NCBI GenBank assembly: GCA_964494645.1
Contig: CAZBSH010000032.1
Span: forward strand, 1-26,806
Source: Christensenella sp964494645
Lineage (GTDB): Bacteria > Bacillota > Clostridia > Christensenellales > Christensenellaceae
DNA: 26,806 bases
Direction of reading: 5' to 3'
Under the pieces are notes generated by a model. That model searched no databases. It was not told the DNA's origin and worked only from the letters and a program-made list of their open reading frames with translations. Position 1 is the first letter of the stretch. Each line of letters opens with the position of its first letter. Of the stretch, positions 6,525 through 12,336 are shown one piece after another. The position numbers were made by a program, and so were the translations under genes.

Positions 6525-7223
6525 TTATGCCAGTATGGTTCCGTCCGTATCTACGGTGACGATACTCCATGGGATTGTTTTCCCTGAACGCTGCAACGCG
6601 TCGGTGACAGCTTTGACAATACCGCCACAGCAAGGCACGGACATGCGTACGACCGTGATGCTTTTGATGTTGCTATGCTGCAAGATATCTGTGAGCTTGT
6701 CGGCGTAGTCCACATCGTCAAGTTTTGGGCAGCCGATGAGTGTGATCTTTCCTTTGATGAAATCCTTATGAAAGTTTCCGTAGGCAAAGGCGGTACAATC
6801 CGCTGCTATGAGCAGGTTCGCATTTTCAAAATATGGCGCATTTGGCGGAACGAGCTTGATCTGTACAGGCCATTGGGAGAGCCGGGAGGCGAGATCAACG
6901 CTTACCTGCGGCTCCGGGGTGGCGGAGTGGTGCTCGATACGTTTTGATTGTGTTCCCGGACATCCGCACGGAAGCGGTTGTGATTTTGCTTTCATGTTGC
7001 GTTTTACTGCCTCTGCGTCATATGGAGCGGCTTCGCGCTCTTCAAAGGAAATCGCATCGGTCGGGCACGCGGGCAGACAGTCTCCAAGCCCGTCGCAATA
7101 ATCGTCGCGCATAAGTTTTGCCTTGCCGTTTACAAGACCGATCGCTCCTTCGTGGCAGGCGTCTACACAGATACCGCATCCGTTGCATTTTTCTTCGTCT
7201 ATGGTAATGATTTTACGTTTCAT
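6525..7223 (-). CDS. ferredoxin-type 4Fe-4S protein with Cys-rich C-terminal domain
   Basis: A 232-residue cytosolic iron-sulfur protein. The first cluster motif is canonical (C13, C16, C19, C23). The second reads YCDGLGDCLPACP with C43, C49 and C53, but Leu46 replaces the second cysteine, so it may hold a three-cysteine cluster. A PCGCPG segment (85-90) and a C-terminal domain follow, with AADCTAFAY (C143), IGCPKLDD (C165) and VPCCGG (C198, C199). I recognise this arrangement from anaerobes (clostridia and methanogens), where the function is not established; electron transfer to or from a partner enzyme is the natural inference. The start is set by GAGG seven bases before ATG 7223, and a longer in-frame extension lacks a ribosome site. 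A promoter with a palindrome near -41 lies upstream. Confidence 0.82.
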   Translation of the reverse strand: MKRKIITIDEEKCNGCGICVDACHEGAIGLVNGKAKLMRDDYCDGLGDCLPACPTDAISFEEREAAPYDAEAVKRNMKAKSQPLPCGCPGTQSKRIEHHSATPEPQVSVDLASRLSQWPVQIKLVPPNAPYFENANLLIAADCTAFAYGNFHKDFIKGKITLIGCPKLDDVDYADKLTDILQHSNIKSITVVRMSVPCCGGIVKAVTDALQRSGKTIPWSIVTVDTDGTILA

Positions 7224-7257
7224 GATTTTTCCTCGTTTCATTTGATATTTGATACGA

Positions 7258-7286
7258 TTAGTATAACCGAATACGTATCCATGCAA
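7258..7286 (-). promoter_or_regulatory. promoter of the Fe-S protein gene
   Basis: On the minus strand TTGCAT (7286-7281) is followed after 15 bases by TATACT (7265-7260), or after 17 by TACTAA (7263-7258). The imperfect -35/-10 pair suits a promoter that needs an activator. Confidence 0.55.
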
Positions 7287-7287
7287 T

Positions 7288-7301
7288 GTTGCAATTGCAA
7301 C
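7288..7301. promoter_or_regulatory. 14-bp perfect palindrome, candidate FNR/CRP-family operator
   Basis: GTTGCAATTGCAAC is a perfect palindrome with half-sites GTTGC-N4-GCAAC, the same geometry as the FNR site TTGAT-N4-ATCAA. Its centre (7294.5) lies 41.5 bases upstream of the start predicted from TATACT at 7260-7265, the class II activator position for CRP/FNR proteins. No such regulator gene is in the window, so the link is inferred. Confidence 0.5.
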
Positions 7302-7333
7302 AAAAAAGACGGAGGATACTCCGCCTTTTTATG
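7302..7333 (-). terminator. terminator of the 69-residue protein gene
   Basis: On the minus strand GGCGGAG-TATC-CTCCGTC forms a 7-bp stem with one G-U pair, preceded by an A run and followed by TTTTTT. The pairing is better on this strand than on the other. Confidence 0.82.
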
Positions 7334-7342
7334 AAAACTGTT

Positions 7343-7552
7343 TTACCACGGTTCGCCCGGGCATTTGTCAGTCGGACCTTCACGGTTCAAATAACCGGTG
7401 GTTCCGTCCGCCTTCACAAAACTGACATAGACCTGTTTGTCTTTATCACCGGCCTGTTTTGATGCCTCCGCGATTGCCTGATCTTTTTTTAAATCGTCAA
7501 AATATTCCTCTGTCCCGAATTTAGGGTCTCTTACAATAACTTTATACGTCAT
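7343..7552 (-). CDS. small hypothetical protein (69 residues)
   Basis: A short soluble protein beginning MTYKVIVRDPKFGTEEYF, with a charged middle helix (about 20-35) and a C-terminal half that reads as short beta strands (VYVSFVKADGTTGYLN) and ends PTDKCPGEPW. I do not recognise the family. The gene is supported by GGGAGG eight bases before ATG 7552, codon use like the neighbours, and its own terminator. The frame extends nine codons upstream without a ribosome site. One cysteine only, so no metal site is suggested. It stands between divergently placed kdp and the Fe-S gene with no clear tie to either. Confidence 0.7.
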   Translation of the reverse strand: MTYKVIVRDPKFGTEEYFDDLKKDQAIAEASKQAGDKDKQVYVSFVKADGTTGYLNREGPTDKCPGEPW

Positions 7553-7680
7553 AATCAATTCCTCCCTTCTCTTAAACAATATCTCTTGGTATATATATAT
7601 CCACCAACAGAACGTCTAAAACCATATTTTTATAAAACAAAAATAATTTTAATGAAAAAGAGGCTTTGCCTTTATACGAT

Positions 7681-7721
7681 CTTAATACCGGAGGGAGCAA
7701 CCCTAATACCGTCTTAATTTG
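7681..7721 (+). promoter_or_regulatory. TAAT direct repeats upstream of kdp, candidate KdpE sites
   Basis: CTTAATACCG (7681), CCTAATACCG (7702) and CTTAATTTG (7713) are direct repeats with spacings of 21 and 11 bases, i.e. about two helical turns and one. OmpR-type regulators such as KdpE bind tandem direct repeats 10-11 bp apart upstream of the promoter. The last repeat lies where a -35 element would be. Confidence 0.45.
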
Positions 7722-7729
7722 CTTGCGCT

Positions 7730-7735
7730 TATAAT
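7730..7735 (+). promoter_or_regulatory. -10 element of the kdp operon
   Basis: A perfect TATAAT at 7730-7735 has no good -35 partner at 16-18 bases (TACCGT at 17). A weak -35 next to regulator repeats is typical of a promoter that depends on an activator, here presumably KdpE. The leader to kdpF would be about 44 bases, too short for a riboswitch. Confidence 0.5.
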
Positions 7736-7785
7736 CAGAACGTACAAGAAAATTTGGTTTATGGGAAAGAGAAGGGAGAATCATC

Positions 7786-7875
7786 ATGGGTGTGATCATC
7801 ACGGTGATCGGTATCGCGGCAGCTGCGCTTTTTGTGTATCTGTTTGTTGTCCTTATGCGGGGTGACAAGCAATGA
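7786..7875 (+). CDS. kdpF: KdpF, small subunit of the Kdp K+-ATPase
   Basis: A 29-residue peptide with one membrane helix (VIITVIGIAAAALFVYLFVVLM) and a short basic/polar tail RGDKQ. Position, size and topology fit KdpF, the lipid-like stabilising subunit of KdpFABC. GGGAG lies nine bases before ATG. Its stop overlaps the kdpA start in an ATGA, so the two are translationally coupled. It is short enough to be missed by a normal gene caller. Confidence 0.85.
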   Translation: MGVIITVIGIAAAALFVYLFVVLMRGDKQ

Positions 7876-9614
7876 GCAATCAGATTTTACAGTATGTGCT
7901 GTACCTTGTTATTCTTGTTGCGCTCGCCATACCGCTTGGCAAGTATATCGGCAAGGTTATGAACGGAGAGAAAACATTTCTTTCAAAGGTCCTGATTCCG
8001 GTAGAAAATGTTACGTACAAGATACTGCATGTGAACAAAAACGAGGACATGGGTTGGAAAAAATATGCGGTGTGCTGTGTATTGTTCAGCGCATTTGGTT
8101 TTGCGATCCTGTTTTTTTTGAATATGGCACAGGGTTTCTTGCCACTGAATCCGGAAGGGCTTGACGGAACATCAGCGCATTTGGCGTTTAATACGACGGC
8201 GAGCTTTGTGAGCAATACAAACTGGCAATCCTATTCGGGGGAAAGTACGCTTTCTTATTTGACGCAAATGCTTGGTCTTACCGTGCAGAACTTCGTTTCG
8301 GCTGCGACGGGGATTGTGGTATTGTTTGCGCTCATCCGCGGATTTACGCGCGAGCGGGGAACGGGCGTGGGAAATTTCTGGGTGGATATGACACGGGTAG
8401 TATGGTATATCCTCATTCCGCTTTCGCTGGTCGTGGCGATATTGCTTGTTTCACAGGGAGTCGTACAAAACCTATCCGCATATGCGGAAACGAATTTGTT
8501 GCAGACAACAACGCTTTCGGACGGCACAGTCGTCGCGGGGCAGGTGATTCCACAAGGACCTGCGGCAAGCCAGATCGCAATCAAGCAGTTGGGGACGAAC
8601 GGCGGTGGCTTCTTTGGCGTAAACTCGGCATTCCCGTTGGAAAATCCGACGATCTTTTCGAATATGATCGAGATGATTTCCCTTTTACTGATCCCGGTTG
8701 CGCTGTGCTTTACCTTTGGAAGGAATGTTAAGGATAAGCGGCAGGGCGTTGCGCTCTTCCTTGTGATGATGATTATGCTGGTGGTCTTTTTGGCAGTTAT
8801 CGGTGTTAACGAGGCAAACGGCACGCCGCAGCTAAGTCAGGATGGCGCAGTCAGCATGACGGCGACAGATGATCAGGCAGGCGGCAATATGGAAGGCAAG
8901 GAAAGTCGGTTTGGCATTGCGACATCGAGCACATGGGCGTCGTTTACGACGGCCGCGTCAAACGGATCCGTGAATTCTATGCATGATAGTTATACGCCGC
9001 TTGGCGGGCTGGTGACGATGCTGCAAATGCAGCTTGGTGAGGTCATCTTCGGGGGCGTGGGTTGCGGTCTTTACGGGATGTTAGCCTTTGCGATCATTGC
9101 GGTATTTTTGTCCGGGTTGATGGTAGGACGCACCCCCGAATACCTCGGCAAGAAGATTGAACCGTTTGAGATGAAAATGGCGACGCTCGTGTGCCTTGCG
9201 ACGCCGCTTGCGGCGCTCATCGGCGCGGGAATCGCGTGCTATGTACCGTCTGTGATGGATAGTCTTACCAACAGTGGACCACATGGATTTTCGGAGGTTC
9301 TGTATGCGTTCTCGTCCGGCGCAGGCAATAATGGATCGGCATTTGCGGGTCTGAACGCCAATACGCCGTTCCTCAATATGGCAATTGGTATCGTTATGCT
9401 GTTTGTGCGTTTTATGCCTATGATCGCTACACTGGCGATCGCGGGATCGATGGTGCGTAAGCAAAAGGTAGCGGTGTCTGCGGGTACGCTGCCTACGCAC
9501 AACGCGTTGTTCATTATCATACTGATCATTGTAGTACTGCTTGTGGGAGCGCTTTCGTTCCTTCCGGCTCTGGCGGTAGGTCCGGTTGCGGAATACTTCC
9601 AGATGATCGGTTAA
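7872..9614 (+). CDS. kdpA: KdpA, potassium-translocating subunit of the Kdp ATPase
   Basis: A 580-residue polytopic membrane protein (E. coli KdpA has 557) belonging to the SKT K+ channel-like superfamily; it binds and conducts K+ in the KdpFABC complex of the cytoplasmic membrane. It begins with the expected ILQYVLYLVILVALAIPLGKYIG. Selectivity filter segments include LTVQNFVSAATG (about 136-147), KQLGTNGGGFFGVNSAFPLENPT (about 238-260) and GNNGSAFAGL (near 488). Ten or so hydrophobic helices are visible. The soluble insert around residues 315-365 is rich in Ser, Gly and Thr and makes it slightly longer than the E. coli protein. It follows kdpF with a 4-base overlap, and kdpB begins 16 bases on. 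Confidence 0.97.
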   Translation: MSNQILQYVLYLVILVALAIPLGKYIGKVMNGEKTFLSKVLIPVENVTYKILHVNKNEDMGWKKYAVCCVLFSAFGFAILFFLNMAQGFLPLNPEGLDGTSAHLAFNTTASFVSNTNWQSYSGESTLSYLTQMLGLTVQNFVSAATGIVVLFALIRGFTRERGTGVGNFWVDMTRVVWYILIPLSLVVAILLVSQGVVQNLSAYAETNLLQTTTLSDGTVVAGQVIPQGPAASQIAIKQLGTNGGGFFGVNSAFPLENPTIFSNMIEMISLLLIPVALCFTFGRNVKDKRQGVALFLVMMIMLVVFLAVIGVNEANGTPQLSQDGAVSMTATDDQAGGNMEGKESRFGIATSSTWASFTTAASNGSVNSMHDSYTPLGGLVTMLQMQLGEVIFGGVGCGLYGMLAFAIIAVFLSGLMVGRTPEYLGKKIEPFEMKMATLVCLATPLAALIGAGIACYVPSVMDSLTNSGPHGFSEVLYAFSSGAGNNGSAFAGLNANTPFLNMAIGIVMLFVRFMPMIATLAIAGSMVRKQKVAVSAGTLPTHNALFIIILIIVVLLVGALSFLPALAVGPVAEYFQMIG

Positions 9615-9630
9615 GGGGGAGGAGAAGATC

Positions 9631-11700
9631 ATGGATACGAAAAAACAGAAATTTGTGAATAAACAAATGATCGGGCGCGCTCTAAAGGATTCGTTTTTAA
9701 AGCTGAATCCAAAAATACAAATACAAAATCCTGTCATGTTTGTTGTGTATATTGCGTCAATATTGACAACAGTCCTTTATGTATGTGCTCTTGTGGGGAT
9801 CAAAGACAACACGCCGGGGTTTATCCTTGGGATCGCAGTCCTTTTGTGGCTGACTGTCTTGTTTGCCAACTTTGCCGAGGCCATCGCCGAAGGTCGCGGC
9901 AAAGCACAGGCAGACGCGCTCAGGGCGACCAAGCGTGATATTACCGCCAAAAAGATACCATCTTTAGACAAGCGGGATAGCGTGAGCGAAGTACCGTCGG
10001 CATCACTTCGCAAAGGTGACATCGTCGTTGTATATGCGGGAGAACAGATTCCCGCGGATGGCGACGTGATCGACGGGGCGGCCTCGGTTGATGAAAGCGC
10101 GATAACAGGCGAATCCGCGCCGGTGATCCGCGAAAGCGGCGGTGACCGCTGCGCGGTTACGGGTGGTACAACAGTAATTTCGGACTGGCTGGTGATCCTT
10201 GTCACGAATAACCCCGGGGAGAGCTTTCTTGATAAAATGATTGCCATGGTAGAGGGCGCTGCGCGCAAAAAGACCCCGAATGAGATTGCGTTGCAGATCC
10301 TGCTTGTAACGCTGACGATTATATTTTTGGTTGTGACTGTATCGCTTTATGCATTTGCTCATTTTTCAGCACAGATGCAGGGAATGGATGTGAATCCGAC
10401 CTCTGTCACCTCGCTGATGGCATTGTTGGTATGTTTGGCTCCGACGACGATTGGCGCGCTGCTGTCGGCGATCGGCATCGCCGGGATGAGTCGCTTGAAT
10501 CAGGCGAACGTTCTTGCGATGAGCGGACGTGCGATCGAGGCAGCGGGCGATGTGGATGTACTGCTGCTGGACAAGACAGGAACGATCACGCTTGGAAACC
10601 GCCAGGCAAGTGAGTTTATTCCGGTGGATGGGGCGGATGTTCAGGAACTGGCTGATGCGGCGCAGCTTTCCTCGCTATCGGACGAAACACCGGAAGGCAG
10701 GAGCGTTGTTGTGCTGGCAAAAGAGGCGTTTAATATACGCGGTCGTAACTTGAGCGAACTGCATGCAACATTTATTCCTTTTTCCGCTAAAACACGTATG
10801 AGCGGGGTGGATTATGAAGGAAATGAGGTGCGCAAGGGTGCGGTAGACGCGATATGTGCTTATGCGAAGGAACATGGGCAGCCGTATTCGGACGAATGCA
10901 GGCAGGTGGTCGAGCGCGTTTCGAATAGTGGCGGCACACCGCTTGTTGTCGCCAAGAACGGAAAGATATTGGGGATCATCCATTTAAAGGATATCATTAA
11001 GCAAGGGGTCAAGGAAAAGTTTGCAGACCTGCGAAAGATGGGCATCAAAACGATCATGATCACAGGTGATAATCCGTTGACAGCAGCGGCGATTGCCGCG
11101 GAAGCGGGAGTGGACGACTTCTTAGCAGAGGCAACGCCTGAAGCGAAACTGGAGCTGATCCGCGAGTACCAGAAGAGCGGACACATGGTCGCAATGACGG
11201 GCGACGGTACCAACGATGCGCCCGCGCTTGCGCAGGCGGACGTTGCGGTTGCAATGAATACCGGTACACAGGCGGCAAAAGAGGCAGGGAATATGGTTGA
11301 CCTAGATTCCTCGCCTACCAAGTTGATTGACATTGTTCGGATCGGTAAACAGTTGTTGATGACGCGCGGCGCGTTGACAACATTTTCCATCGCGAATGAT
11401 ATCGCGAAATATTTTGCGATCATCCCACCGCTGTTTTTTCTGCTGTTCCCGCAGCTGCAAGCCTTAAATATTATGGGACTGCATAGCCCCGAAAGCGCGA
11501 TTTTTTCGGCGGTCATTTACAACGCGCTGATCATCGTGGCGCTGATTCCGCTTGCGTTAAAGGGCGTGAAATACAGCGAGGTTCCGGCGGGGAAACTGCT
11601 TTCAAGAAATATATTGATTTATGGCGTGGGCGGCGTGATCCTGCCGTTTATCGCGATCAAGCTTATCGATATGCTGCTTGTTGCGGCAGGGATGTTTTAG
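9631..11700 (+). CDS. kdpB: KdpB, catalytic P-type ATPase subunit
   Basis: A 689-residue P-type ATPase of the IA group that hydrolyses ATP to drive K+ uptake through KdpA. The phosphorylated aspartate is D314 in DKTGTIT, the A-domain TGES motif ends at S162, the same residue that in E. coli KdpB is phosphorylated to inhibit the pump, and the P-domain hinge MTGDGTNDAPALAQADVAVAM is intact. Seven membrane helices are expected; pairs are visible near 35-80, 220-275 and in the C-terminal 100 residues. GGGGGAGGAG precedes ATG at normal spacing. All catalytic residues I could check are present, so the gene appears functional. kdpC begins 16 bases after the stop. Confidence 0.97.
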   Translation: MDTKKQKFVNKQMIGRALKDSFLKLNPKIQIQNPVMFVVYIASILTTVLYVCALVGIKDNTPGFILGIAVLLWLTVLFANFAEAIAEGRGKAQADALRATKRDITAKKIPSLDKRDSVSEVPSASLRKGDIVVVYAGEQIPADGDVIDGAASVDESAITGESAPVIRESGGDRCAVTGGTTVISDWLVILVTNNPGESFLDKMIAMVEGAARKKTPNEIALQILLVTLTIIFLVVTVSLYAFAHFSAQMQGMDVNPTSVTSLMALLVCLAPTTIGALLSAIGIAGMSRLNQANVLAMSGRAIEAAGDVDVLLLDKTGTITLGNRQASEFIPVDGADVQELADAAQLSSLSDETPEGRSVVVLAKEAFNIRGRNLSELHATFIPFSAKTRMSGVDYEGNEVRKGAVDAICAYAKEHGQPYSDECRQVVERVSNSGGTPLVVAKNGKILGIIHLKDIIKQGVKEKFADLRKMGIKTIMITGDNPLTAAAIAAEAGVDDFLAEATPEAKLELIREYQKSGHMVAMTGDGTNDAPALAQADVAVAMNTGTQAAKEAGNMVDLDSSPTKLIDIVRIGKQLLMTRGALTTFSIANDIAKYFAIIPPLFFLLFPQLQALNIMGLHSPESAIFSAVIYNALIIVALIPLALKGVKYSEVPAGKLLSRNILIYGVGGVILPFIAIKLIDMLLVAAGMF

Positions 11701-11715
11701 GAGGAAAACAATATT

Positions 11716-12324
11716 ATGTGGAAAACGATAAGAGCCGTTGCGCCAAAGGCGCTGATATTTATACTGGTACTGACGCTCGTATGCGGCGTGATCTATCCGC
11801 TGGTTGTGACAGGAATTTCGCAAATTGCATTCCCAAAACAAGCGAATGGCAGTATCATAGAAGTGGATGGCATCGCTTATGGAAGCGAGCTGTTGGCGCA
11901 AGACTTTACAGGCGAGGAATATCTGCACGGGCGCGTGATGAATGTCAATGCGGAAACCTTTGCGGATGAGGAGGGAAATCCGCTGTTGTTTGCGGGACCG
12001 ACAAATCTTTCGCCCGCCAATGGGGATTTTGACGCACTGATGGCAGAGAGGGTCAACAAGATCCGCGAAGAAAATCCACAGATGGGCGATATCCCCATCC
12101 CGGTCGATCTGGTGACAAGCTCGGGCAGCGGTCTTGATCCCGCAATTTCACCTGCGGGGGCGGAATATCAGGTGAAGCGGCTGGCACAGGCGCGCGGTCT
12201 AAGCGAACAGCAGGTGAGGGATGTGATCGCAAACAACACGCAGGGACGGTTTTTGGGGATTTTTGGAGAACCGACCGTAAATGTGCTCAAGGTGAATTTG
12301 GAGCTTGATGGAATATTACAGTAA
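11716..12324 (+). CDS. kdpC: KdpC subunit of the Kdp ATPase
   Basis: A 202-residue protein with one N-terminal membrane helix (about residues 11-32, ALIFILVLTLVCGVIYPLVVTGI) and a periplasm-side domain. Family landmarks include FPKQANGSII (33 on), DLVTSSGSGLDPAISPAGAEYQVKRLAQARGL and the C-terminal FLGIFGEPTVNVLKVNLELD. KdpC assembles KdpA with KdpB and is needed for pump activity. The stop codon of kdpB forms part of the AGGAGG ribosome site (11699-11704) of this gene, so they are closely coupled. kdpD follows 13 bases after the stop. Confidence 0.96.
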   Translation: MWKTIRAVAPKALIFILVLTLVCGVIYPLVVTGISQIAFPKQANGSIIEVDGIAYGSELLAQDFTGEEYLHGRVMNVNAETFADEEGNPLLFAGPTNLSPANGDFDALMAERVNKIREENPQMGDIPIPVDLVTSSGSGLDPAISPAGAEYQVKRLAQARGLSEQQVRDVIANNTQGRFLGIFGEPTVNVLKVNLELDGILQ

Positions 12325-12336
12325 CAGGAGAACCAC

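Noticed and set aside
7620..7700. Hairpin near GAGGCTTTGCCTTT as a terminator
   Set aside because: Only a 4-bp stem, and no gene requires it.
7580..7785. c-di-AMP (ydaO) riboswitch before kdp
   Set aside because: With the -10 at 7730-7735 the leader is only about 44 bases; the upstream sequence has no conserved ydaO helices. The TAAT repeats explain the regulation better.
9081..11516. Antisense frames of up to 218 residues in kdpA and kdpB
   Set aside because: Arg/His/Ser-rich shadow translations of strongly conserved genes.
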